The translations under genes were made by a program, and so were the position numbers. From an uncultured Clostridia bacterium (GTDB taxonomy: Bacteria > Bacillota > Clostridia > TANB77 > CAG-508), in the NCBI GenBank assembly GCA_946415375.1, contig CAMKSF010000002.1, positions 1-32,537 of the forward strand: a DNA stretch of 32,537 nt, written 5' to 3'. Position 1 is the stretch's first letter; each line of letters opens with the position of its first letter. The notes under the pieces are model-generated. The model made no database searches, was not told where the DNA came from, and was given only the letters and a program-made list of their open reading frames with translations. Of this stretch, positions 24,371 through 31,503 are shown piece by piece.

Positions 24371-25417
24371 ATGAAAAAGATTGAAAGCAGTGAAACTTTA
24401 AAGAAGTTAATCTGCATAGTGACAATAAGTATGGCAGTGACAGGCATCTTATTTATACCACAAATTATGTTTTCGAGAGTAAAACTATCAAAAACACAAG
24501 AAAATGAAAGTATTGACATAGCTAAAACTGATTTAGTTTCAACAACAAATAATAAAACATTACCAAAAACAACAAGCAGAAATGGAGAAGATGTTAGAAG
24601 TTCAGCAAAAGATGCTGAAACAGTAACAGAAACTCAAGAAAATAAGGAAGAGACAAAAAATGATGTAAAAGAAAATAACAAAAAAGAGGCAAAAAAGGAA
24701 AGCAAAACTGTAGAAACTAAAAAGAAAACAGAAAGCAGTAAAAAGTCAAATACAGTAAAAAAAGATAGCAAAAAGAAAGTGACAAAAAAAGAATCTAAAA
24801 AAGAAGAAAAGAAAGAAAACAGTGACAGCAAAAAAACTGCAAAAGCAGAACAAGAGAAAAATAGTAGCAAAAATGATACTAAAAAAACCACAGAGAAAAA
24901 AGATAGTAGCAAAAATGAAACTACTACTAAGAAAGAAAATAAAAAAAGCACGACCAAAACAGTTTCAATTAGTCAGGTTAAAATTTCAAGAAATATGAAC
25001 TTAACTAAAAGAACAGGATTATCTAGAAAAGACTTTATTAAATTAATGTCAGGAGTTAGAGCTGACACATCAGGATTTTTTGAAAAAAATGCAGGTAAGA
25101 TATATGATTTATGTGAAAAATATAGCATAAATGAGATATTCTTCTGTGGATTAATTTCAGCAGAATCAGGATGGAATATTGCTTCTAATCATAGAAGAAC
25201 ACACAACTATATAAGTTTAATGAGAAATGGTAAATTAATTAGTTATGGTTCTGTAAATGAGGGATTAGAGGTGGCAGCACAAAAGTTACATTACAACTAT
25301 TTAACTCCAGGAGGAAAATTCTATCATGGAAAAACTCTTGCAGGAGTTAAAACATGTTTCTGTCCATCATCATCTTGGGTTGGATTAGTGTATGGAAGAA
25401 TGAAACAAATTATTTAA
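24371..25417 (+). CDS. Secreted/anchored wall hydrolase with long Lys/Ser/Thr-rich spacer and glucosaminidase-like domain
   Basis: The frame opens at TTG 24359, only one base from AAAGGAG, so ATG 24371 is the likelier start (348 residues). A hydrophobic segment at about residues 14-33 acts as signal or anchor. Residues about 70-200 are almost entirely Lys, Ser, Thr, Glu and Asn, a flexible basic spacer suited to crossing or binding the anionic wall. The last 130 residues are a glucosaminidase-like domain: EIFFCGLISAESGWN, with Glu265 as the likely acid, then YNYLTPGGKFYHGKTL. It is related to the domain at 14475-15641, with C-F-C residues near the C-terminus. It would cut peptidoglycan outside the cell. 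Confidence 0.82.
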   Translation: MKKIESSETLKKLICIVTISMAVTGILFIPQIMFSRVKLSKTQENESIDIAKTDLVSTTNNKTLPKTTSRNGEDVRSSAKDAETVTETQENKEETKNDVKENNKKEAKKESKTVETKKKTESSKKSNTVKKDSKKKVTKKESKKEEKKENSDSKKTAKAEQEKNSSKNDTKKTTEKKDSSKNETTTKKENKKSTTKTVSISQVKISRNMNLTKRTGLSRKDFIKLMSGVRADTSGFFEKNAGKIYDLCEKYSINEIFFCGLISAESGWNIASNHRRTHNYISLMRNGKLISYGSVNEGLEVAAQKLHYNYLTPGGKFYHGKTLAGVKTCFCPSSSWVGLVYGRMKQII

Positions 25418-25432
25418 TAATTCCAAAAAAAG

Positions 25433-25475
25433 AACAAGCACAATACTTGAACAAGTAAGGTGCTTGTTATATTTT
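25433..25475. terminator. Bidirectional intrinsic terminator
   Basis: AACAAGCAC (25433-25441) pairs with GTGCTTGTT (25460-25468), with an inner TACTTG/CAAGTA stem. T runs follow on the plus strand (25471-25475) and, reading the other way, on the minus strand (25424-25431), so it serves both convergent units. Confidence 0.85.
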
Positions 25476-25490
25476 TATCATTTTTTAGTT

Positions 25491-25694
25491 TTAATAACTT
25501 ATAGTATCAGATATTCCAGCTCCATTTCCTTCACATTTTAGTATTTCAATATTGTTATTATGAATGCTATTAACTTTAATTGATTCCTTAAATTCATTTG
25601 AAGAATTATCTGAATTTTTAGGAGAGGCAATTTTTTTTATATGGTTTTCTTTATATTGAAATATTTTTTTGAATAATACTTTAAATATATTCAT
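25491..25694 (-). CDS. Small protein of unknown function, third gene of the transglutaminase-like operon
   Basis: The 67-residue protein begins MNIFKVLFKKIFQYKENHIKKI, an amphipathic basic helix, and then becomes polar, ending ILKCEGNGAGISDTISY with a single Cys. Its ATG shares one base with the TAA of the gene before it, so it is translationally coupled. I recognise no family. The basic N-terminal helix and short polar tail would also fit a secreted or membrane-interacting peptide or a modified-peptide precursor, but nothing specific supports that. Confidence 0.6.
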   Translation of the reverse strand: MNIFKVLFKKIFQYKENHIKKIASPKNSDNSSNEFKESIKVNSIHNNNIEILKCEGNGAGISDTISY

Positions 25695-26125
25695 TATACA
25701 TCACTCCTATCTAATGAAGTATTGTTTTGAACTATTTTTTCATTTCTATTTTCTTTCTCCCATGGCTTTTTTCCTTTAGATTGACGAAGGTCTTCTTTAT
25801 AGCAATCAAAATTTTTATCGAATTCTTCTTTTGACATTTGTACAAAACTATTAGAATTATCATCTAAGTAATAAAATATTTCACCTAGTTCGTTTAAATC
25901 ATAATAGCAGTATAAAAGTGGTTTTCGATTTGGATCACTTTTTCGATAGACTCTATTTATTGAGCATTTATTTTGAGCTAAACAAGGAGTATCTCTAAAG
26001 ACTATAAAAAGCAATTTTATAAAATCTTTTTGACTTGAGGTTAAATCTAAATCTTTATATTGACTTGTAAGAAAACGTAGCTTTTGAGAGATTATTTCCT
26101 TAGTATTACCGAGCAAACTTTTCAT
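25694..26125 (-). CDS. Protein of unknown function, second gene of the transglutaminase-like operon
   Basis: I start at ATG 26125 (MKSLLGNTK), five bases after AAAAGG; a TTG one codon earlier is possible. The 143-residue soluble protein has a helical N-terminus (SSQKDFIKLLFIVFRD), two Cys in TPCLAQNKCSINRVYRK, a strand-rich centre LLYCYYDLNELGEIFYYLDD, and an acidic to basic C-terminal tail that looks unstructured. No signal peptide. It overlaps the end of the transglutaminase-like gene by 20 bases and abuts the next gene, so the three proteins are probably made in fixed ratio. Confidence 0.7.
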   Translation of the reverse strand: MKSLLGNTKEIISQKLRFLTSQYKDLDLTSSQKDFIKLLFIVFRDTPCLAQNKCSINRVYRKSDPNRKPLLYCYYDLNELGEIFYYLDDNSNSFVQMSKEEFDKNFDCYKEDLRQSKGKKPWEKENRNEKIVQNNTSLDRSDV

Positions 26126-27641
26126 CAATACCTTTTAAATCTTTCATAACACGTTCTAATGGAAATGTACCATCACTATTTGTTAAACCAACACTATAAA
26201 ATAACTGTCTTAAATCTTTTTTATCTAAAGAATGAGTTAAATCCTGCAATTTTTTGTCATTATCATGACAATTGTGTTCTATTCCATTGCTATCAATATC
26301 TTGCTTTCGTGCATCTGCATAACTTATCAGAAATAGATTAGGCATTCCACCAAACTTATGTGCAAATAAATTCCAAGTTGGATCTAAAATTCCATTTATA
26401 GACACCGATTGTCCGTCAGATAGAACTATATCAACATCATTAACTCTAAGGAATGTATGATTCCCACTATTTACTAATTCAGAATCTATACCTACTTTTT
26501 TAAAAATATAGTGTTCTACAGCAGAAATGCCATTGCAAACCCCGAAGCTAGAACTAATAATCTTCCATAAACACCTTGCGTTTGTTTCATTAAAATATTC
26601 TGTTCCTTGATTTGGAGTAAAATTAATTTTTTTCCCAATTTCGTTATCAATAATTGCAATTTTTTGAGCTTTAGAATACTCAGGTTTTAATTTACTAATG
26701 ACTGAAGAAATCCATTCTTCTGCTTCCTTATATTCTTTTCCCGAAGAAATATAGCAGCCATCAGTGTTATCTATTGGATTTGATACTTTTAAATTGGGAC
26801 AGATTTCACATAGTTTCATTAATTTTTTGATTTTTTCTTCACTAAAATTTTGTGGAGACAAGTTTATTAGTTCATCTAATCCTCTATAATTTTCTAAGTC
26901 AGAATTTAAATCAATTACAACAAAGCCAGTATTGTTTACTGGCGCAGAACCAATACATTCTCTAAACTCAGTGGGAAAGTCTGTTATATCTAAGCTCCTA
27001 TTTAAATCAGGGAATCTATTTCTTTTACTTCGAATTAATTTATTCATTAAATTTTCTTTTGTTATTCCATTTTTCTCACAGTAATCTGGATTTTGACACA
27101 GAAATTTAGCAATTAATTCTTCTTCTTTTATCGAAACCAAGATATCTATTTTTTCATTACTTGTTAAATCATTTTCATCAGTTAATAATTTGATTTTTTT
27201 ATTGCTAGAATATGATGATTTATATATTTCTATAGCTAAATCATGTTCTATAGGATACCATTGTATAATTTTGTCTATCTCTGAATCTTGCAAAAACTTG
27301 CAAAATATTAGCATTTCATCTAAGCTAATATTTTTTTTGACGAATTCTTGGTTAGAGGCAACTTCTCTTATGTATTTTGGATTTGGATTTATATTTGCAA
27401 GAAAATACCCAGAAGGCAGTTCAATAGAACTGATAAGATTGTTCTTTAAATCCTCGGGTAGCTCCTGATAATATGTGTATTTAAATAATTCCAAAATATC
27501 TATACTAGATAAATTGGCTTTTATTAATTCAATTAATTCATTAGCACTAAATTCAATATTGGCTATTATATTAAAATTTATGAACAGGTCGAGTTTATTA
27601 CTTGATGAACTCAATAGATTTTTAAAAGACTGTAAATTCAT
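26106..27641 (-). CDS. Large protein with C-terminal transglutaminase-like Cys-His-Asp domain
   Basis: The ATG at 27641 follows AGAGGT by five bases; 511 residues, no signal peptide. The first 240 residues are mostly helices with a repeated look (FSANELIELIK, SLDEMLIFCKFL, LTSNEKIDILVSI), possibly a scaffold of helical repeats. The C-terminal half has the order of a transglutaminase-like cysteine peptidase core: SSFGVCNGIS (Cys369), SGNHTFLRV (His395) and ILDPTW (Asp420), with the spacing of that superfamily. Such domains cleave or cross-link proteins through the Cys thiol. The target is unknown; the protein appears cytoplasmic unless exported without a signal. It heads a three-gene operon and starts from TTTACT-17-TATACT. 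Confidence 0.75.
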   Translation of the reverse strand: MNLQSFKNLLSSSSNKLDLFINFNIIANIEFSANELIELIKANLSSIDILELFKYTYYQELPEDLKNNLISSIELPSGYFLANINPNPKYIREVASNQEFVKKNISLDEMLIFCKFLQDSEIDKIIQWYPIEHDLAIEIYKSSYSSNKKIKLLTDENDLTSNEKIDILVSIKEEELIAKFLCQNPDYCEKNGITKENLMNKLIRSKRNRFPDLNRSLDITDFPTEFRECIGSAPVNNTGFVVIDLNSDLENYRGLDELINLSPQNFSEEKIKKLMKLCEICPNLKVSNPIDNTDGCYISSGKEYKEAEEWISSVISKLKPEYSKAQKIAIIDNEIGKKINFTPNQGTEYFNETNARCLWKIISSSFGVCNGISAVEHYIFKKVGIDSELVNSGNHTFLRVNDVDIVLSDGQSVSINGILDPTWNLFAHKFGGMPNLFLISYADARKQDIDSNGIEHNCHDNDKKLQDLTHSLDKKDLRQLFYSVGLTNSDGTFPLERVMKDLKGIDEKFAR

Positions 27642-27682
27642 ATATTACCTCTTTTCTTGTTTTAGTTTGAGTTTCTAAGAAT

Positions 27683-27711
27683 AGTATAATTATATAATAT
27701 CATAAAGTAAA
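27683..27711 (-). promoter_or_regulatory. Promoter for the transglutaminase-like operon
   Basis: Minus strand: TTTACT (27706-27711), 17-base spacer, TATACT (27683-27688). Confidence 0.55.
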
Positions 27712-27745
27712 AAAAGATACAATTGATTAAGAAAACAATTGTATC
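27709..27745 (-). terminator. Minus-strand terminator just upstream of the operon promoter
   Basis: GATACAATTG and CAATTGTATC (27716-27725 with 27736-27745) form a perfect 10-base-pair stem; on the minus strand it is followed by TTTTTTT. It would stop transcripts coming from the structured repeat at 27780-27850 before they enter the operon. Confidence 0.7.
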
Positions 27746-27779
27746 AAAAGATTTATTTTTTATTATATATGATTAAAAA

Positions 27780-27850
27780 ACTATAGAGTGAGTGTCGTAG
27801 TTATTTACAACTCTCTTTCTCATTAACAATTGATATAATAATCAATCAGG
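27780..27850 (-). repeat. Structured dispersed repeat, copy 1
   Basis: Minus strand holds a hairpin GATTGAT-N6-ATCAAT, then the 19-base block GTTGTAAATAACTACGACA identical to the copy at 28950-29030, then CTCACTCTATAG, matching its CCGCTCCATAA. It lies upstream of the possible OB-fold gene and has no good promoter of its own. Confidence 0.6.
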
Positions 27851-27875
27851 ATATAACTAGATTAATAAAATAGTT

Positions 27876-27980
27876 TATAAAATGTTCGATTTTTAATTAT
27901 GGAGCGATTTCGAAACAGGTATGCGAAAAATTTTAAAATGTTCATTGTAAAAAATTCTAAAATGTCCTTGTAAAAAAATA
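27876..27980. repeat. Partial repeat copy and imperfect tandem repeats, possible IS end
   Basis: 27885-27908 (GTTCGATTTTT...TATGGAGCG) matches 28938-28966 in the structured repeat. It is followed by two units with a 24-base offset, TTTTAAAATGTTCATTGTAAAA (split at 27931-27952) and TTCTAAAATGTCCTTGTAAAA (from 27955). Similar AT-rich repeated blocks occur at ends of IS21-type elements, but no transposase is present here. Confidence 0.35.
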
Positions 27981-28039
27981 GCATAATTGATAAAATATAG
28001 TTGAATAAATTATTTTACAAAAGAAAGAGAGGTGAGAAT

Positions 28040-28669
28040 ATGGAAGAAAAGAATGCCACAAAAATTAGTTTATCAACATTTTTCCTAATATTAGCAATTA
28101 TTGCTATAATAGTAATGGGGGTATTTATTTATAAACTTAACAACGATAAAACAAAAGAAGTTCAAAAATCTACTGAACTTCAATCACAAGTAAATATCTT
28201 AAATGAAACTGTAAGTAATTTACAAGGGAAAATTGATACTATTTCAAATACTATTAACTCTAATAATGCTACAAGTAAAGCAGAAAGTGAAAAAATTCAA
28301 ACTACATCAAATACTAGTAAAGATCAAAATAATATCAAATATGATGAAGAAATCTCTATATTAGATTTAAAAGATCTTAATAATGTAAACTTAGAAAAAT
28401 ATTATGAGCAATATAATGGAAAATTATTGAAGATAACAGGATATGTTACTGTTACGGGAGGGACAGAAATGTTTCTATCTTCTGTGGGGTTAAGTGATAA
28501 TGATAAAAATCTTGAAAAATCATATGTAGGTGGACATACGAATGATTCAAATCTTGTAAAAATAGTAAATAACCTAAAAAAAGGCGAAAAAATTAGTATC
28601 ATTGGAAAACTTTCAAAAGAAAAATCAATTCCATTATCTTTAGATATTATTAATGTTATAAATGAATAA
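28040..28669 (+). CDS. Membrane-anchored protein with coiled coil and possible OB-like domain
   Basis: The ATG at 28040 follows AGAGGTGAG; the in-frame TTG at 28001 is unlikely. The 209-residue protein has one hydrophobic segment at about residues 13-34, a coiled coil (about 40-72; SQVNILNETVSNLQGKIDTI), a Ser/Asn/Thr-rich linker, and a C-terminal domain with GKLLKITGYVTVTGG, VKIVNNLKKGEKISIIGKLSKE and LDIINVINE. That pattern resembles tRNA_anti-like/OB-type domains in Gram-positive surface proteins; the match is by eye. It is a single gene, with a long inverted repeat after it and structured repeats on both sides. Confidence 0.7.
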   Translation: MEEKNATKISLSTFFLILAIIAIIVMGVFIYKLNNDKTKEVQKSTELQSQVNILNETVSNLQGKIDTISNTINSNNATSKAESEKIQTTSNTSKDQNNIKYDEEISILDLKDLNNVNLEKYYEQYNGKLLKITGYVTVTGGTEMFLSSVGLSDNDKNLEKSYVGGHTNDSNLVKIVNNLKKGEKISIIGKLSKEKSIPLSLDIINVINE

Positions 28670-28686
28670 AACTTAGACTATTCTGT

Positions 28687-28738
28687 TGCAAAACAATTAA
28701 ATCTCAATAATTTATTATTGAGATTTAATTGTTTTGCA
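28687..28738. terminator. Perfect 24-base-pair inverted repeat after the OB-like gene
   Basis: Arms 28687-28710 and 28715-28738 are exactly complementary around loop TTTA. It can end transcripts in both directions, although the T run inside the right arm is short. The perfection of the stem is unusual for a simple terminator. Confidence 0.75.
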
Positions 28739-28781
28739 TTGTTATTTATTAATTAGTTTTTATTTTCTTTTTCCAATTGTT

Positions 28782-28946
28782 TTAAACTTTTTTTGTGTTG
28801 GCAAATCTTCTGGCATAGTTCTGACACGCTTGTTTAATAGCATTTCTAACAATTATATAATTTTGCTCATTATCATTAACTATCTTTTGCCAAAAAGTAT
28901 ATAAAACTTCACAAAAAAAATCAAACTCTATAAAAAAGTTCGATTT
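28782..28946 (-). pseudogene. Possible C-terminal gene fragment
   Basis: A 54-codon minus-strand frame without a start ends at TAA 28784. It encodes FFCEVLYTFWQKIVNDNEQ and then NYIIVRNAIKQACQNYARRF, a helical amphipathic sequence with normal protein composition. It is bounded upstream by TGA within the structured repeat. I do not recognise the family; it may be the end of a gene cut by the repeat, or chance. Confidence 0.35.
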
Positions 28947-29029
28947 TCATATTTATGGAGCGGTTGTCGTAGTTATTTACAACTTTTTGACTCCAATTAC
29001 GATTGATACAAATATCAATCTATTTGTTA
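28913..29029 (-). ncRNA. Candidate small structured RNA (repeat copy 2)
   Basis: Minus strand: TTGACA (29059-29064), 17-base spacer and TTAAAT (29036-29041) would start an RNA near 29029. It folds as GATTGAT/ATCAATC, then TGGAG/CTCCA enclosing GTTGT/ACAAC with the conserved loop AAATAACTACG, and ends in a terminator AAATCGAACT/AGTTTGATTT followed by eight T (28913-28920). Length about 115 bases, no ORF. The conserved core recurs at 27780-27850. No known RNA family is recognised. Confidence 0.5.
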
Positions 29030-29164
29030 GCTTTAATTTAACATAATTTTTATATACTTGTCAATACAAATTAATAAATAATTAAAAAAACCGATATTGA
29101 AGCAGAGGATAATCTAGTAAGAGATTTTGAAAAAGAAAATCATACTTTTAATCCTTCTTTCTGC

Positions 29165-29207
29165 ACAAAAAAATATGATGTGCTTTTTAATTTCTACACA
29201 CCATATT
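29165..29207 (-). terminator. Terminator after the prepilin-like gene
   Basis: Minus strand: AATATGGTGTG pairs with CACATCATATT (one G-U), followed by seven T. Confidence 0.8.
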
Positions 29208-29223
29208 ATACAATATCTATTAC

Positions 29224-30496
29224 TTAATTTGCAATTTTGTATTTTCCATTTTCTACCTTTTGCAGTTCTACATCAGATTTTAGACATACTAACGGGCGAA
29301 ATCCCCAGTGTGGACGGGTATAGAGCCAATCGCTAACATCTCCCGTACAACGAACGGTATACAAATAATCGGGCATGTAACCAGGGGAAGCAAGCCAGTA
29401 TCCATTTGCATTTGTGTTCGTATTTTGACTTACATATAATGTGTCAGTTGTATCTAAATAATTACTTGAACCTGAAAAAGAATTACTCCAATCTACTCCA
29501 TAATTTGTACTTATGTTATACCCGTATCCAGAATTACCATTAATCGGTACATCTACTTGGTATTTTCCTTTATTTTGGTCATTAAATAAATTTTTCTTTT
29601 CATTATATGAATTAAATAACATTTCTATTGTTGGTCCACCTATTGCATATTTTGCTTTTCCTGTTTTGTCTGTTTTATCCATATATCCGTTCCATACCGT
29701 TGTATCTAACATACTTACTACTGCTATTTTATTGTTTTCTGTTCGTTTTTCTGGAAATGTAGCAAAATATTTGCTATTTAGTGATTTTATCTCTTGAGTT
29801 GTTGCATATGTTGTATCTACCATTTCATCTGTTCCATTTGGATAATCTTGCATTACTCCAGTTGATGCATTTGTTCCAAATTTATAATTATATGTTGAGT
29901 TTCCTTGTATAAATGAATTTCCACCTTTTCCTTTTAAATTTGTTGTATATTCTATATAGTCACTTGCTATTATATATATATTACTTGAATCTGCATAAAA
30001 TATCTTCCATTGATTATATCCATTTTCACTTGTAAAGTTTGTTATTTCTGAACCGTAAAATTCATCTGGTGCAGATTTTATATCTGTTGCAGATACTTTG
30101 GGAACAACCGACTTTACTGTTACACCATTTAACAATTCTGAGAGTTTCACTTCATATTTACCACTTTTGGTTGTTACTACTTGGTTTAAGTCTGTAAGCT
30201 TACTTGGCACTCCTTCAAAATATGTATTTAGTATAGCTTTTACTTCTGTGTCTGTTACATCTTCTCCTTTTTTCTCTGCTATTTTTCCTAATATATCTAT
30301 TCGTGCTTGTTCTATTGCTTGATTCTTGTCAGTAACCTTTTTGGCATCTGTTGCTCTTTGTAGTATTCCGATTATCTCCACTTAACATTGCTATAGAAAT
30401 TCCTGCAAGTATTAATAAAACGATGATAGTTATAACAAGGGCTATCAAAGTAATACCATTACTGATTTTTAGCGATTTTTTTATATGATTTTTCAT
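29224..30496 (-). pseudogene. Prepilin-like protein with C-terminal lectin-like domain, one-base frameshift
   Basis: Translation from ATG 30496 (AAAGGAAG nine bases upstream) gives MKNHIKKSLKISNG-ITLIALVIT...AMLSGDN, a prepilin-like leader nearly identical to that of the giant protein. At 30370 (a C on the minus strand) the frame breaks; ignoring that base it continues GILQRATDAKKVTDKNQA, the expected next segment, through 382 more residues. The C-terminus (YWLASPGYMPDYLYTVRC, then WGFRPLVCLKSDVEL) is like the C-type-lectin/FGE-type domains common in gut Clostridia surface proteins. If the base is real, the anchor and the body are not joined. Otherwise it is an intact pilin-like surface protein of about 424 residues. 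Confidence 0.75.
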
Positions 30497-30562
30497 AATA
30501 AAAAACTTCCTTTCTTGTCTTTTGTGAAAGACCTAAAATAAATAAATTTTCATAACAATTTT

Positions 30563-30591
30563 ATTATACTATTTTAACTAATTTTTGTAAA
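30563..30591 (-). promoter_or_regulatory. Promoter for the prepilin-like gene
   Basis: Minus strand: TTTACA (30586-30591), 17-base spacer, TATAAT (30563-30568). The -35 box is one arm of TGTAAA-N6-TTTACA (30586-30603), a possible operator. Confidence 0.65.
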
Positions 30592-30680
30592 CAGCTTTTT
30601 ACACTTTTTTCTTTTTTTTTTTTATCATTTTAATTTTTAAAATGTATTTTCTTACTTCTTTATATGTTAATATCAACTTT

Positions 30681-30694
30681 TTTACACCTGTAAA
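30681..30694. promoter_or_regulatory. Palindrome, possible operator for the XRE regulator
   Basis: TTTACA-CC-TGTAAA lies directly against a weak promoter of the XRE gene (TTGTTT 30695-30700, 17-base spacer, TAATAT 30718-30723). The same hexamers recur at 30586-30603 on the facing promoter. Confidence 0.4.
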
Positions 30695-30758
30695 TTGTTT
30701 AGAATATTAGCCTTTAATAATATAATATTTTTAAATAATGGAAATAGGAGATAGCAAA

Positions 30759-31106
30759 ATGACTGAACAAAATAAAGATAGAAAATTAAAAATAGCAAAA
30801 TACATTGGAGAAAATATATATCAATATAGAAAGAAAAAGGGCTATACAAGAGAAGATTTAGCTGAAAAAAGCAATTTATCAGCTAATCATATATATGAAT
30901 TGGAAATGGGCAATTGTATGCCTACAACAATTACCTTAATAGATATTTGCAATGCTTTGAAAATTTCTTTATCTCAAATTATAGATACAAAATTATTTGA
31001 TAATACTAATAATTTATCAGAAAATTTTTTAGAAGACTTTATAAAACTGACTGAAAAAGAAAGAAATTCAGTAATTCAACTAGTTAAATATATGGCAAAC
31101 AACTAA
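30759..31106 (+). CDS. XRE-family transcriptional regulator
   Basis: ATG 30759 with AGGAG eight bases upstream is preferred to 30738; 115 residues. Residues about 15-70 form an HTH_3 (Cro/C1-type) domain: IGENIYQYRKKKGYTREDLAEKSNLSANHIYELEMGNCMPTTITLIDICNALKI (shown in parts: recognition helix near SANHIYELE). The short C-terminal tail (LTEKERNSVIQLVKYM) may mediate dimerisation. It faces the prepilin-like gene and is convergent with the mob operon, the usual placement of a repressor in a mobilizable element. Palindromes containing TTTACA in the intergenic region are candidate binding sites. Confidence 0.85.
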   Translation: MTEQNKDRKLKIAKYIGENIYQYRKKKGYTREDLAEKSNLSANHIYELEMGNCMPTTITLIDICNALKISLSQIIDTKLFDNTNNLSENFLEDFIKLTEKERNSVIQLVKYMANN

Positions 31107-31120
31107 TTTTATTAAAATAT

Positions 31121-31167
31121 AAAAACTCTGTTTTAATGACAAATTCATTAAAATAACAGAGTTTTTT
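31121..31167. terminator. Bidirectional terminator between XRE and mob operon
   Basis: AAAACTCTGTT-TTAATGA pairs with TCATTAA-AA-TAACAGAGTTTT. T runs flank it on both strands, so it ends both convergent transcripts. Confidence 0.85.
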
Positions 31168-31188
31168 AGTATTTTAAATCAAAATTTC

Positions 31189-31488
31189 TTAACATTTTAT
31201 ACTATTAAATAAATATAAAGCCACTTGATTTTGCTGTTCTACTGGTGATTCCATAAGTTTAGCCTCTGCAAACATCACATTAAAATACTTTGCCATATTT
31301 GTATTTGTAGTTCTATATTCTTCATCTATACTCTTTAATATACCATCAAATTTCTCATAGTTTTCTTTTGTATTGAATTTTAGTCCAGACCATTTGTCTT
31401 GACTCATGCAAATTGCAAGTCTTAACTTATCTTTTAAATCCATTTTATCAATCATATTTATTAAATCTGTTACATTTTCGTTTTCCAT
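31189..31488 (-). CDS. Small helical protein of unknown function downstream of mob
   Basis: The ATG at 31488 (MENENVTDLI) is used; the TTG at 31500 is directly against the GGAG and cannot work. The 99-residue protein is acidic and helical (LINMIDKMDLKDKLRLAICMSQDKW, MAKYFNVMFAEAKLME), without signal or membrane segments. The Shine-Dalgarno (TAGGAG) includes the stop codon of mob, so the two are translated in tandem. I recognise no family; small accessory genes of this kind are common in mobilization modules. Confidence 0.75.
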   Translation of the reverse strand: MENENVTDLINMIDKMDLKDKLRLAICMSQDKWSGLKFNTKENYEKFDGILKSIDEEYRTTNTNMAKYFNVMFAEAKLMESPVEQQNQVALYLFNSIKC

Positions 31489-31503
31489 AATAAAAATCAA
31501 CTC

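Noticed and set aside
27780..29030. Integron attC sites as explanation of the repeats flanking the OB-like gene
   Set aside because: The repeats do not show the R/L box layout with GTTRRRY core sites, and no integrase is in the window.
29127..29336. 69-codon plus-strand frame starting MKKKIILLILLS
   Set aside because: It lies opposite the terminator and the C-terminal domain of the prepilin-like gene; the apparent signal peptide is A/T-rich chance.
29224..29480. Variable region of a diversity-generating retroelement in the lectin-like C-terminus
   Set aside because: No template repeat, reverse transcriptase or accessory gene was seen in the window; the fold resemblance alone is not enough.
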